This document shows, in pieces, positions 25,800 to 34,997 of a stretch of DNA of 64,000 nucleotides (the stretch's first letter is position 1; the number at the start of each line of letters is the position of its first letter). The notes beneath the pieces are model-generated. The model was not told the DNA's origin, did not search any database, and worked only from the letters and a program-made list of their open reading frames with translations. Position numbers and translations under genes: made by a program. This DNA comes from Verrucomicrobiales bacterium (GTDB lineage Bacteria; Verrucomicrobiota; Verrucomicrobiae; Limisphaerales; UBA1100). Where the stretch lies: the NCBI GenBank assembly GCA_002721895.1, contig PBLV01000006.1:139972-203971 (forward strand). Reading direction: 5' to 3'.

Positions 25800-27259
25800 T
25801 AGTTCAAATTCGGCTTACGCCGATGCCAATCCGTCGCCTGCTCGTATGCGTGGGCCGCCTGCAGGAGGGTTTCCTCGTCAAAGGGTTTACCAAGGAGTTG
25901 GAGGCCAATGGGGAGATTTTCGCTGGTGAAACCGCAGGGGATGCTGAGACCACAGATGCTGGCAAGGTTTGCAGAGATGGTGTAGATGTCCGAGAGATAC
26001 ATTTGCAAGGGGTCATCCGCCTTCTCACCCATCTTGAAGGCCGCCGTGGGAGAGGCTGGGCTCGCAATGAGGTCGACTTCTTCAAAGGCCTTCAGGAAAT
26101 CATCACGGATCAGGGTGCGGACTTTCTGAGCACGCAGGTAATAAGCGTCATGATAGCCACTGGAGAGCACGTAAGTGCCAAGGATGATGCGGCGCTTGAC
26201 CTCCTCACCAAAGCCCCCACCCCGGGTGGCGCAGTTCATTGCCTCGGGATCAGCACCCTCCACGCGCGCGCCGTAGCGAACACCTTCGAATCGCGCCAAG
26301 TTTGCCGAGGCCTCCGCGGTGGCAATGATGTAATAGGTGGCGATGGCATACTCGGTATGAGGCAGGGATATTTCACAGATTTCCGCACCAAGGTCAGCCA
26401 ACTGTTGCACGGCTGCTTCCGTGGCAGCGCGGATTTCCGGTGCCAAGCCTTCGCCCATATATTCTTTTGGCAGACCAATTCTCAGCCCCTTGAGATCACG
26501 ACCCAATGCAGCAGCGTAGTCGGGAACATCGCGCGGGATACTGGTGGAATCGCGCTGATCGTGACCGCTAATTACCCCGAGCATGGTGGCGGCATCTCGG
26601 GTGTCTTTGGTCAGCGGCCCGATCTGGTCCAGGGAAGAAGCGTATGCGACCAAGCCGTATCGACTCACGCGACCATAGGTGGGCTTAAGACCGACACAGC
26701 CACAAAGAGATGCAGGTTGCCGAATGGAACCGCCGGTGTCGCTGCCAAGGGCGGCAATGCATTCGTCGGCGGCGACTGCTACCGCACTGCCGCCGCTGGA
26801 GCCTCCGGGAATGCGATCGGTATCCCATGGATTGCGTGAGCCGCCGAAGGCGGAGTTTTCCGTGGAGCTACCCATGGCGAACTCGTCCATGTTCAAACGT
26901 CCAAAAATGATGGCTCCGACATCGCGGAGTTTGCTAATGACGGTCGCCTCATAGGGCGAAGTGTAGTCGCCGAGAATTTTACTACTGCAGGTCAGTGGCT
27001 GATTTTTGACCGCGATGACATCCTTGATCGCGATAGGCACGCCAAGCAGCGGCTTGGATTCACCCGCAGCGAGGGCGACATCAGCAGCGTCCGCCTGAGC
27101 GAGGGCATCTTCGGCGTCGTAGCTATTGAATGCATTGAGGCGGCCGTCGATGGTGGTGATGCGGTCGAGGCAAGCTTGAGTCGCTTCGCGGGCGGTGAGT
27201 TGCTTCGCGGCGAGCTGGGCGGTGAGTTCGTGGATCGTGAGCGTGTGCGGCATGGTCAC
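25799..27259 (-). CDS. gatA: Aspartyl/glutamyl-tRNA amidotransferase subunit A
   Basis: 486-residue amidase-signature enzyme. The Lys-cisSer-Ser triad is visible in [22 protein letters not shown] and PGGSSGGSA. It frees ammonia from glutamine for GatB. ATG overlaps the gatC stop by 4 nt. Unusually, the plus strand here is G-rich while the flanking genes on the same strand orientation are C-rich on that strand: one 60-nt row at 25861 has 22 G and 9 C, one in gatB at 25681 has 11 G and 22 C (hand counts). Confidence 0.95.
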   Translation of the reverse strand: MTMPHTLTIHELTAQLAAKQLTAREATQACLDRITTIDGRLNAFNSYDAEDALAQADAADVALAAGESKPLLGVPIAIKDVIAVKNQPLTCSSKILGDYTSPYEATVISKLRDVGAIIFGRLNMDEFAMGSSTENSAFGGSRNPWDTDRIPGGSSGGSAVAVAADECIAALGSDTGGSIRQPASLCGCVGLKPTYGRVSRYGLVAYASSLDQIGPLTKDTRDAATMLGVISGHDQRDSTSIPRDVPDYAAALGRDLKGLRIGLPKEYMGEGLAPEIRAATEAAVQQLADLGAEICEISLPHTEYAIATYYIIATAEASANLARFEGVRYGARVEGADPEAMNCATRGGGFGEEVKRRIILGTYVLSSGYHDAYYLRAQKVRTLIRDDFLKAFEEVDLIASPASPTAAFKMGEKADDPLQMYLSDIYTISANLASICGLSIPCGFTSENLPIGLQLLGKPFDEETLLQAAHAYEQATDWHRRKPNLN

Positions 27260-27534
27260 TCGACGATCTTGGGCACGACAAATAGACCGCCAGCCTGTTG
27301 CGGGGCATTGCGCAGGGCATCTCCGCGTGAGAGTGATTCGCCCACCACGTCCTCACGCATCACATTGGTGAGCGGCACGGCGTGCGCGGTGGGCTCCACC
27401 CCATCCACATTCAATTCTTTGAGCTGATCAACGTACTTGAGAATCTCCGCCATCTGCGGTGCCATGCGTGCTTCTTCCTCGGGAGTCAGGTCGATGCGGG
27501 CCAACTTGACGACATGTCGGAGTGATTGCTCCAT
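27256..27534 (-). CDS. gatC: Aspartyl/glutamyl-tRNA amidotransferase subunit C
   Basis: 92 residues, normal length. It shows the family core [38 protein letters not shown] and [19 protein letters not shown] at the end. GatC wraps the GatA-GatB interface. It follows ptsH by 6 nt and overlaps gatA by 4 nt. Confidence 0.95.
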   Translation of the reverse strand: MEQSLRHVVKLARIDLTPEEEARMAPQMAEILKYVDQLKELNVDGVEPTAHAVPLTNVMREDVVGESLSRGDALRNAPQQAGGLFVVPKIVE

Positions 27535-27540
27535 CGCCAG

Positions 27541-27843
27541 TTAGTCGGCTTGAAATTTGTTTTCCACCAACTCAGCCAAGGCCACAACAGCGGCTTGGGC
27601 GTCGCTGCCTTCAGCCTCCACGGTAATGCGTGTGCCCTTGGCCGCAGCCAAGGTCAGGAGACCTATGATGCTCTTGCCATTTACCCGATCTCCATCGTGG
27701 CCCACCCAGATTTCGCTCTCAAACTTGGCGGCCAACTTGACGAAAACGGAGGCGGGACGTGCATGCAGCCCCGCATCATTGGAAATTTCCACCTCGCGAA
27801 CCTCGGCTTGACCGGGGTTGGGATCTTCACTGACCAAACTCAC
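27541..27843 (-). CDS. ptsH: HPr-like phosphocarrier protein
   Basis: 100 residues. His27 in AGLHARPAS is the PEP-dependent site and Ser58 in VNGKSIIGL is the HprK-dependent site, so both regulatory residues are present. There is a 12-residue N-terminal extension (EDPNPGQAE) over a minimal HPr. It follows hprK by 39 nt. No enzyme I or EII gene is in the window, suggesting a regulatory rather than sugar-transport role, as in other Gram-negatives with HprK near lpt genes. Confidence 0.93.
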   Translation of the reverse strand: MSLVSEDPNPGQAEVREVEISNDAGLHARPASVFVKLAAKFESEIWVGHDGDRVNGKSIIGLLTLAAAKGTRITVEAEGSDAQAAVVALAELVENKFQAD

Positions 27844-27882
27844 GGGACGATTTTTGCGGAGGCGGGCGGGATTGGCCAGTCT

Positions 27883-28827
27883 TTATTCTCCAGCCTGCAT
27901 TTTGGCCATCAACCGCTCATCCAGTTCCCTTGCTGCGTTATGGCCTGAAATGAGCAATTTGGTCTGGAATGCGGCCACTTCAACCAAGCGCGCAATATCC
28001 CGGCCGGGCCGGACCGGAATGGTGATGTGTGGAACCGGCACATCGAGAATTTTAACGGTTTCCTGTTCCATCCCCAGCCGGTCAATGTCCTCCACTTCCC
28101 CCCAGTCTCGCAGAGAAACCACGAGATTGATCCGTTTGTCATTCCGGATGCTCTTGACGCCAAACATGGAGGCTACGTTGATGATCCCAATGCCGCGAAC
28201 TTCCATGTGGTTGCGTGTCAGGTCAGCACTGGTGGCAATGATCTCCCGGCCATCCAGCAGTTTTACCTTGGTCACATCATCCGCGACCAAGCTGTAGCCC
28301 CGCTCCACCAACGCCAGTACGCATTCACTTTTGCCAATGCCGCTTTCGCCCTTGATCAAAACGCCAATGCCCAGAATGTCCACCGTGCTGCCTTGTTCCG
28401 TACCCGATGGAGCGAACATGTCCTCTAGTGTAAGTGTCGCACGATTGATGAATTTCATCGTGATCAACGGACAGCGAAACACCGGGATGTCTGCCTTCTC
28501 CGCCGCCTTGATGAACTGAGGGTCCGGTCTGAGATTCCTTGAGAAAACAAAGCCCGGGATGCTTTGCGCACACAATTCCGCATATCGCTCTTCGCGCTGT
28601 TTTTCAGTGAGGGTCTTCAGGTAAGTCGCCTCGGCCGCGCCAATGGCTTGAATCCTATTATTGGCGAAGTATTTTGTGAATCCAGTCAACGCCAGCCCCG
28701 GCCGGTTGATGGTCGGCTCTCGAACAATCCTCTTAAGCCCATCTGCTCCAACAACAAGACGCAGGCCCATGTCCGAGGCGCCATTCACATAGAACTGCTC
28801 GATGGTAACCTTTTCGCGCTTCATCAA
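27883..28827 (-). CDS. hprK: HPr kinase/phosphorylase
   Basis: 314 residues. The N-terminal domain (1-130) precedes the catalytic domain with Walker A GESGIGKS (160-167), LVADDVTKV, MEVRGIGIINVASMFG (the HprK signature) and PVRPGRDIARLVEVAA. It phosphorylates HPr at the regulatory Ser. Its start overlaps lptB by 4 nt, so carbon signalling and LPS transport genes are coupled. Compared with the proteobacterial lptB-rpoN-hpf-ptsN-hprK/rapZ arrangement, the intervening genes are missing. Confidence 0.95.
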   Translation of the reverse strand: MMKREKVTIEQFYVNGASDMGLRLVVGADGLKRIVREPTINRPGLALTGFTKYFANNRIQAIGAAEATYLKTLTEKQREERYAELCAQSIPGFVFSRNLRPDPQFIKAAEKADIPVFRCPLITMKFINRATLTLEDMFAPSGTEQGSTVDILGIGVLIKGESGIGKSECVLALVERGYSLVADDVTKVKLLDGREIIATSADLTRNHMEVRGIGIINVASMFGVKSIRNDKRINLVVSLRDWGEVEDIDRLGMEQETVKILDVPVPHITIPVRPGRDIARLVEVAAFQTKLLISGHNAARELDERLMAKMQAGE

Positions 28828-29549
28828 TTCAAATTAAAATCCGGCCCCAGATAAATTTCCCGTGCATGCGGATCGTCTACCAGGAATTCCGCCGTGCCCT
28901 CCAGCACCACTTTGCCTTTGTGAATGAGGTACGCACGATCCACCAGTTTCAGCGTTTCCCGGACGTTGTGATCCGTAATCAATATTCCAAGCCCACGCTC
29001 CCGCAGGCGCCGGATGATTTTCTGCACCTCATAGACAGCGATGGGGTCCACCCCGCTGAAAGGCTCGTCCAGCAAGAGCAGCTTGGGGCTTGTCACCATC
29101 GCGCGTGTGATCTCAAGCCGCCGCTTCTCACCGCCACTCAAAGTTTCCGCCCGGTTGCGCGCCAAGTGTTCAAGATCCAGCTCTTCCAAAAGATATTTCA
29201 GCCTCACGCGCCGCTCGATGGAATCTGCCTCGCAGGTTTCCAGAATCGCCATGATATTTTCCTCCACAGTCAGTTTGCGGAAAACTGACGGTTCCTGAGT
29301 CAGATAGCCCATACCCGCGCGAGCCCTGAGATGCATAGGTTTTCGGCTCATGTCCTCCTCACGGAAAATCACCCCGCCCTCGTCCGGCCGCACAACCCCA
29401 ACCACCATGTTGAAAGTCGTTGTTTTTCCAGCTCCATTCGGCCCGAGCAACCCCACGATTTCGCCGGGTTGAACCGAGATAGAAACCCCATCCACCACAC
29501 GGCGGCGGCCATACGACTTTGCCAAATTGTCAGTGGCCAGAAGGCTCAT
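28824..29549 (-). CDS. lptB: LPS export ABC transporter ATPase
   Basis: 241 residues. Walker A GPNGAGKT (36-43), Q-loop TQEPSVFRKLTVEENI, signature LSGGEKRRLEITRA, Walker B LLLDEPFSGVDP and switch His in ITDHNVRETL. The ALV-type C-terminus and the VDRAYLIHKGKVVLEGT ending match LptB. It drives extraction of LPS from the inner membrane with LptFG, which are not in the window. Overlaps lptA by 4 nt. Confidence 0.95.
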   Translation of the reverse strand: MSLLATDNLAKSYGRRRVVDGVSISVQPGEIVGLLGPNGAGKTTTFNMVVGVVRPDEGGVIFREEDMSRKPMHLRARAGMGYLTQEPSVFRKLTVEENIMAILETCEADSIERRVRLKYLLEELDLEHLARNRAETLSGGEKRRLEITRAMVTSPKLLLLDEPFSGVDPIAVYEVQKIIRRLRERGLGILITDHNVRETLKLVDRAYLIHKGKVVLEGTAEFLVDDPHAREIYLGPDFNLN

Positions 29550-30148
29550 TCAGGCTTGGGCGCCGGCTTCGGTGTTGGTGCCGGATCTTTCTTTTCCTCC
29601 AGTTCCGTTTTCGCCTGCGTCACCCTCAAGGACTCCGTGATCCGATTCCAAGCAATCACATCACCGTGAATCTTTGTCCCATCACGATACAGAACCGGGT
29701 TGCCAGTCAAGACCAACACATTGGTTGCCGCCGTGAACACCCCCCGTTCTCCCGTGGCACGCGTGCCTTCCTCCTTGTTGATAATCACCACGTTTTTCTC
29801 CGCCACAATCACGTCAATTTGGCCACCTTGCGCCATCATGGGCGGTGGGGCGGGCTTTTTTCCTTTTGGAGGCGACGGTTGAATCTTTGGCTGAATCACG
29901 GGCTTCGGCCCAATCGGCACAATTTTCTTTTTCGAGTCGCGGAAAGTCACCGTCATCTTTTCGCACATCAAGTCAATCTGAGGATCCACCACCTTCACGT
30001 TTCCCACATATACAAAAATGCGCTTGGGCTTGAAATTCATTTCAAGTTCCTTCGACGTGATGGTCGTCTTCCCCTGTTCCGTCACTGCAGGCCCTCCCAG
30101 CACCGGCAGCGCCAGAAACATCGCCAAAATTCCCAGTTCCAGTTTCAT
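29546..30148 (-). CDS. lptA: LptA-like periplasmic LPS-binding protein
   Basis: 200 residues with an N-terminal signal peptide (LGILAMFLALPVLGGPA). The OstA/LptA beta-jellyroll has TTITSKELEMNF near the start and VFTAATNVLVLTGNPVLYRD with GDVIAWNRITESLRV near the end. A Pro/Lys-rich insert (about residues 83-106) interrupts it and the tail is Pro/Lys-rich. It should bridge LPS across the periplasm. Position between lptC and lptB confirms the assignment. Confidence 0.85.
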   Translation of the reverse strand: MKLELGILAMFLALPVLGGPAVTEQGKTTITSKELEMNFKPKRIFVYVGNVKVVDPQIDLMCEKMTVTFRDSKKKIVPIGPKPVIQPKIQPSPPKGKKPAPPPMMAQGGQIDVIVAEKNVVIINKEEGTRATGERGVFTAATNVLVLTGNPVLYRDGTKIHGDVIAWNRITESLRVTQAKTELEEKKDPAPTPKPAPKPE

Positions 30149-30582
30149 TTCCTTTTTCCTTTCCGTTCCAGCGACAAGCGCTGGTTTAAAATTGTTCGCA
30201 CGTTGCTATTCACGTACAGCCGCGATGTCTTCTGCCTCCACTCAAACCCAACGCCCACCAGCCGCAGATCACCGCTGGCACGAATTGCGGTCATCGGGCC
30301 ATCCGACGACACAATGCGGGTACGCAGATTAAAGAGACACTCCGGCGCTTCAACAATCAAGTCCACAATCCGCCTCTCCCCATCGTACGCGTAAGTCTCC
30401 AGGCGCACCCCGCGGACCAGCATTCGCCCCGGGCCCACCGGCGTCATCGAGTCGCCCATCAAGAGGCTGCGCAAGCGGCCGGTTCCATCGCGGTCATGAT
30501 CCGGCAGCTTGATACGTTTCTCGGCTGATTGTCCCGCAAAAACGCCGCCCAACAAAAATGCCACTAACAAGAACCTATTCAT
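30145..30582 (-). CDS. lptC: LptC-like LPS assembly protein
   Basis: About 145 residues from the ATG giving MNRFLLVAFLLGGVFAGQSA, a signal or anchor; a farther ATG adds 14 residues but overlaps kdsC by 50 nt. The rest is a beta-rich domain with RRIVDLIVEAPECLFNLRTR, a typical LptC/LptA-like strand pattern. Function is inferred mostly from position between kdsC and lptA. Sequence conservation is low, as usual for LptC. Confidence 0.68.
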   Translation of the reverse strand: MNRFLLVAFLLGGVFAGQSAEKRIKLPDHDRDGTGRLRSLLMGDSMTPVGPGRMLVRGVRLETYAYDGERRIVDLIVEAPECLFNLRTRIVSSDGPMTAIRASGDLRLVGVGFEWRQKTSRLYVNSNVRTILNQRLSLERKGKRK

Positions 30583-31102
30583 CCAGTCCCGACAATTTCC
30601 GAACCAATCCATTCCACCTCCCATGTGCCTTCAGGATCTTCTCACAAACCTCTCGTACGGCCCCTTCACCCCCGCGAACCTTCGTCGTATAGTGCGCTAC
30701 TTTCCGGACTTCCGCAACAGCATTCGCCACCGCAATCGGCAGGCCCACGCGGCGCAGAACGGCCAGGTCATTCACGTCATCACTCACAAAACACGCGTCC
30801 GCCCAACCCAATCCGGCTTTTTTCAGGATGCCCTCCACAGCTTCCACCTTGGAGGCGGATTTTTGCCATAAAAAATCCACCTTCAATTCCTTTGCCCGTT
30901 CGGCTGTTGCCACTGAGGCCCGATTGGAAACCCATCCCACAGGCACCCCACATTTTTGCAACATCCTCAAGCCCATCCCGTCCTGAATATTGAAGCGTTT
31001 GAATTCCCCTCCCGTTCCCAAGTAAACACCCGCATCCGTGAGGACGCCATCCACATCGCAAAGAAAAATCCCGACATTTTTAAACAAAGGCCGCCTGCTC
31101 AT
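30575..31102 (-). CDS. kdsC: 3-deoxy-D-manno-octulosonate 8-phosphate phosphatase
   Basis: 175 residues from the ATG that overlaps the kdsA stop as ATGA; the open frame upstream is antisense of no use. HAD motifs: IFLCDVDGVLTDAG (catalytic Asp pair), VSNRASVAT, Lys in LWQKSASKVEAV and SDDVNDLAVLRRVG. KdsC-type C0 HAD phosphatase making Kdo for lipid A-core. Shares the operon with kdsA and the lpt genes. Confidence 0.93.
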   Translation of the reverse strand: MSRRPLFKNVGIFLCDVDGVLTDAGVYLGTGGEFKRFNIQDGMGLRMLQKCGVPVGWVSNRASVATAERAKELKVDFLWQKSASKVEAVEGILKKAGLGWADACFVSDDVNDLAVLRRVGLPIAVANAVAEVRKVAHYTTKVRGGEGAVREVCEKILKAHGRWNGLVRKLSGLDE

Positions 31103-31917
31103 CGCGCCGCCTCGTGAATTTTGACCAGCCGCTTCAAGACCCGTGACATGTCCCGGAGAGGAATCATGTTTGCCCCATCGCTCCAAGCCTTGGCCGGATC
31201 CGGGTGGGTTTCAATAAACACTCCATCCGCCCCCGCAGCCACCGCCGAATTTGCCAAGACCGGTGCAAATTCACCATTACCGGCCGAACAATCTCCTCCT
31301 GCTCCGGGCATTTGCACCGAGTGCGTCGCGTCAAACACAACCGGAAAACCAAAATCTTTCATGACCGACAAAGCCCTCATATCGGCTACCAGATTGTTAT
31401 ATCCAAAAGTCGTCCCACGATCCGTCACCAATAATTTTTGCCCACCCGCATCAGTTGCCTTTTTCACCACCTGACCCATTTCCGTTGGCGAAAGAAACTG
31501 GCCTTTCTTTAAATTCACAATCGCCCCAGTTTTCACGGCAGCCTCCACCAAATCCGTCTGCCGGCAAAGAAAAGCCGGGATTTGAATGACATCAACCACT
31601 TCAGCCACCGCCACTGCCTGTGCCTCGGTATGCACATCGGTCAACACCGGCACACCCACCTTCTCCTGAATCTTGGCCAAAATCTCAAGACCTGCATCCA
31701 ATCCGAGGCCACGCCGCGTCCTGCCAGAAGTCCGGTTGGCCTTGTCATAGCTCGCTTTAAAGACATAAGTGACGCCAAGTCCCGCACACTTATCCCGCAA
31801 CGAACGCGCAACCTTCAAGCACAGCGCCTCACTCTCAATCACGCACGGCCCCGCAATCAGGAACAAGTCTTTGCGTGATTTCAACTGCCTCCAAAGCTTC
31901 TGGCTGGAAATCGCCAC
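31099..31917 (-). CDS. kdsA: 3-deoxy-8-phosphooctulonate synthase
   Basis: 272 residues with IAGPCVIESE, FKASYDKANRTS, VPVLTDVHT, PAFLCRQTDLVEAA, VNLKKGQFLSP and VFDATHSVQMPG, all hallmarks of KdsA. It condenses PEP with arabinose 5-phosphate. It is the first gene of the kdsA-kdsC-lptCAB-hprK-ptsH-gatCAB-mpl run, divergent from the PSCyt gene with a 74-bp gap that must contain both promoters. Confidence 0.95.
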   Translation of the reverse strand: MAISSQKLWRQLKSRKDLFLIAGPCVIESEALCLKVARSLRDKCAGLGVTYVFKASYDKANRTSGRTRRGLGLDAGLEILAKIQEKVGVPVLTDVHTEAQAVAVAEVVDVIQIPAFLCRQTDLVEAAVKTGAIVNLKKGQFLSPTEMGQVVKKATDAGGQKLLVTDRGTTFGYNNLVADMRALSVMKDFGFPVVFDATHSVQMPGAGGDCSAGNGEFAPVLANSAVAAGADGVFIETHPDPAKAWSDGANMIPLRDMSRVLKRLVKIHEAAR

Positions 31918-31991
31918 GCCGCTTGTCTACCAGTCGCTCTGCCCGTTGTAAACGCTCGACAATTCTCAACACGGAACCATCATACTCCCAG

Positions 31992-34900
31992 ATGCGTACT
32001 GTCATCACAATTTTTTGCACCTTGTCGTTCGCCGCCCAAGCCGCGCCGGTCAGCTTCAACCGCGACATCCGGCCCATCCTCTCCAACAACTGCTACCAAT
32101 GCCACGGCCCCGACAGCGCCGCCCGCAAGGCCAATCTACGTCTTGATCAAGAAGCCGGATCACGCACTGAATTAAAATCCGGCTCCCAAGCCATTGTCCC
32201 CGGCAATCTCGAGGACAGTGAATTGATTTATCGCATCACCAGCACTGACAAAGACGAACTGATGCCACCTCCGAAAACCAATAAACACCTCACTCCCCAG
32301 CAGATCAACCTGTTGCGGCAATGGGTCAAGGAGGGCGGAAAATACGAGCGGCACTGGTCATTCATCCCCCCAAAAGACTCGCCCCTGCCAAAGGTCCACC
32401 AAAAGGACTGGCCACAAAACGGAATCGATCATTTCATTCTCGCCCGCCTTGAATCAGCCGGATTGAAACCCGCCCCCCCCGCCGACAAGGCCACTCTCTT
32501 GCGCCGGGCCACTCTGGACCTGACCGGTCTGCCCCCCACCCTGCAAGAATTGGACACTTTCCTTGCCGACAAATCATCTCAAGCTTACGAAAAGGCTGTC
32601 GATCGACTGCTCGCTTCACCCCGTTACGGTGAACACATGTCCCGTTATTGGCTCGATGCCGCGCGCTATGCCGACACAAACGGTTACCAATACGACACCC
32701 ATCGCAACATGTGGCCATGGCGCGACTGGGTAATTCGTGCCTACAACCAAAATCTCCCTTTTGACCAGTTCACCATCGAGCAACTTGCCGGCGACCAGCT
32801 GCCCAATGCCACGCTGCAGCAAAAGGTAGCCACCGGCTTCAACCGAAATCACCCCATCACCATCGAAGGCGGCGTCATTGGCGAGGAATACCGCACAGAA
32901 TACGTTATCGACCGCGTCACCACCACAGCGCAGGTCTGGATGGGTATGAGCTTCCTTTGCGCCCGTTGTCACGACCACAAATTCGATCCCCTGACTCAAA
33001 AAGAATTTTACGAGTTTTTTGCGTTTTTCAATCAAGTCCCCGAGCGCGGTCAAAGCGGGTTCACCCCCAACATCAAGGTGCCACCGACCGGCATTGAGGA
33101 AACCAAGACAAAACTCGCTGCCACCGAGGCGAAGCTGAAAGCCTTGGAAAACGAAATTGCCGCCGCCCAAGTCCAATGGGAAAATACCTTGAAGTCGAAC
33201 AAAACTGTTCCGGTTTGGCACACGCTCAAGCCAGGGCCAATCACTGGTGGAACCGGAACATCATTCAAGGTGCAGCCCGATCAATCTGTCCTGGTTGGCG
33301 GCAAGTCGCCCCCAAGGGAAACATACAGGATGATACTGGCCGCCCCAGCCGCCAAAATCACAGCCCTTCGGCTGGAATGCTTGACCGACAAATCACTCCC
33401 GCACAGCGGAACCGGACGCGCATTCAATTCCAATTTTGTACTCAGCGAATTTACTGCCAAAGCCACAACTCCCGGCCGGGCTAACCGCATACGTTTCAAG
33501 CGAGCCGCTGCCGACTATTCACAAAAGAGCTTCAACATCACCGCAGCCATCGATGGAAAAGCCAATACTGGCTGGGCCGTTGATGGCCCCACAAAAAAAG
33601 AAAATCGCGTGGCCATGTTCATCGCGGAAACGCCCATTGCTGTCGACGCGGAAACCACCCTCGAAATCGAACTAAGCTTCAATTACCCAAACCACGCCAT
33701 TGGCCGTTTCCGTCTTTCGTATAGTACTGAGGCCACACCACAACTCTCCACCGGCGAAAGTATCCCCCAAATCGCGGCCATTACCCCGGACAAGCGAACA
33801 GCTCCGCAACGCCAGCGCCTCCGCAAATACTTCCTCGAAACAGGAGCAGCGGAAAATTTCAAGAACCTTCACACCCAAGTCGAAACCCTTCGAGCCGAGC
33901 TGACTCGCCGCCAGAGCCAAGGCGCCACCACGATGATCATGCAGGATATGCCAAATCCTCGCGCCACACATATCCTCCACCGCGGCCAGTACGATCAAAA
34001 ACGGGATGAAGTTTCCGCTGGCACTCCCGCCTTTCTCCCTCCCTTGCCCCAAGGTAAACCCAACCGACTCGCATTGGCCCAGTGGCTGGTCAACGGAAAA
34101 CACCCGCTCACCGCGCGCGTCGCGGTCAACCGGCAATGGCAGCGTCTTTTCGGTCAAGGCCTCGTGAAAACATCCGAGGAATTTGGCATCCAGGGCGACT
34201 GGCCCACACATCCAAAACTGCTCGACTGGCTTGCCGTGCATTTCACTCAAAACGACTGGAACATGAAAGCCCTGCTAAAGTTGATGGTTACCAGCGCAGC
34301 TTACCAGCAGTCATCCAAAACCACGGACCAAACAAACCCCACGGCGAGGGCGCTCTACGGCCACGGACCAAGACACCGCCTGGACGCCGAGGTCATTCGG
34401 GACAATGCCCTTGCAGCCAGCGGGTTGCTCATCAACAGCCTTGGCGGTCCCAGCGTGTTTCCCTACCACCCAAAGGGGCTCTGGCTGGAATTAAACAACC
34501 GGCCGGGCTATTCCCGCACTTACAAACAAGGCACTGGCAACGACCTTTATCGGCGCAGCCTGTACACCTATTGGAAACGCACCGTCCCTCCGCCATCCAT
34601 GGCGACGTTCGACGCGCCAGAACGGGAATTCTGCCTCGTCCGCCGTTCCCGAACCAACACACCGCTGCAAGCTTTCGTGTTGCTGAACGACCCCCAGTTC
34701 ATTGAGGCTGCACGCAGCTTAGCCAGCCGAATGATGACCGCCAAAACTGCCAAGGCGCGAATCGCGTTGGGGTTCCGCCTAGCCACCTCCCGTCTACCCA
34801 CCCAAAAAGAATCCGGGATTCTCCACCACCTCTTCGACCAACGGCTAGAGTTTTACAAACAACACCCAGAATCAGCCCGAGCGTTGCTGAGCATTGGTGA

Positions 34901-34997
34901 ATCTCCGCGCGCAAACCATCCCGAAACAGAACACGCAGCGTGGACAATTGTAGCCAGGGCGTTATTGAACCTGAACGAGACCATCACAAAAAACTAA
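31992..34997 (+). CDS. Planctomycete-type cytochrome c / DUF1549 / DUF1553 protein
   Basis: About 1,001 residues from the ATG after the kdsA spacer, with a signal peptide ([15 protein letters not shown]). Order: PSCyt1 cytochrome domain with CYQCH (34-38), DUF1549 (PSCyt2) around 130-340 with [14 protein letters not shown] and [13 protein letters not shown] (second CxxCH), a discoidin-like beta region in the middle, and DUF1553 (PSD1) from about 720 with [15 protein letters not shown], ending LLNLNE. PVC-specific exported protein, almost always paired with DUF1501. The biochemical role is unknown; redox chemistry in polysaccharide use is often inferred. Confidence 0.88.
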   Translation: MRTVITIFCTLSFAAQAAPVSFNRDIRPILSNNCYQCHGPDSAARKANLRLDQEAGSRTELKSGSQAIVPGNLEDSELIYRITSTDKDELMPPPKTNKHLTPQQINLLRQWVKEGGKYERHWSFIPPKDSPLPKVHQKDWPQNGIDHFILARLESAGLKPAPPADKATLLRRATLDLTGLPPTLQELDTFLADKSSQAYEKAVDRLLASPRYGEHMSRYWLDAARYADTNGYQYDTHRNMWPWRDWVIRAYNQNLPFDQFTIEQLAGDQLPNATLQQKVATGFNRNHPITIEGGVIGEEYRTEYVIDRVTTTAQVWMGMSFLCARCHDHKFDPLTQKEFYEFFAFFNQVPERGQSGFTPNIKVPPTGIEETKTKLAATEAKLKALENEIAAAQVQWENTLKSNKTVPVWHTLKPGPITGGTGTSFKVQPDQSVLVGGKSPPRETYRMILAAPAAKITALRLECLTDKSLPHSGTGRAFNSNFVLSEFTAKATTPGRANRIRFKRAAADYSQKSFNITAAIDGKANTGWAVDGPTKKENRVAMFIAETPIAVDAETTLEIELSFNYPNHAIGRFRLSYSTEATPQLSTGESIPQIAAITPDKRTAPQRQRLRKYFLETGAAENFKNLHTQVETLRAELTRRQSQGATTMIMQDMPNPRATHILHRGQYDQKRDEVSAGTPAFLPPLPQGKPNRLALAQWLVNGKHPLTARVAVNRQWQRLFGQGLVKTSEEFGIQGDWPTHPKLLDWLAVHFTQNDWNMKALLKLMVTSAAYQQSSKTTDQTNPTARALYGHGPRHRLDAEVIRDNALAASGLLINSLGGPSVFPYHPKGLWLELNNRPGYSRTYKQGTGNDLYRRSLYTYWKRTVPPPSMATFDAPEREFCLVRRSRTNTPLQAFVLLNDPQFIEAARSLASRMMTAKTAKARIALGFRLATSRLPTQKESGILHHLFDQRLEFYKQHPESARALLSIGESPRANHPETEHAAWTIVARALLNLNETITKN

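Noticed and set aside
25823..26839. 338-residue plus-strand frame
   Set aside because: Antisense to gatA, whose catalytic triad is intact in the other strand.
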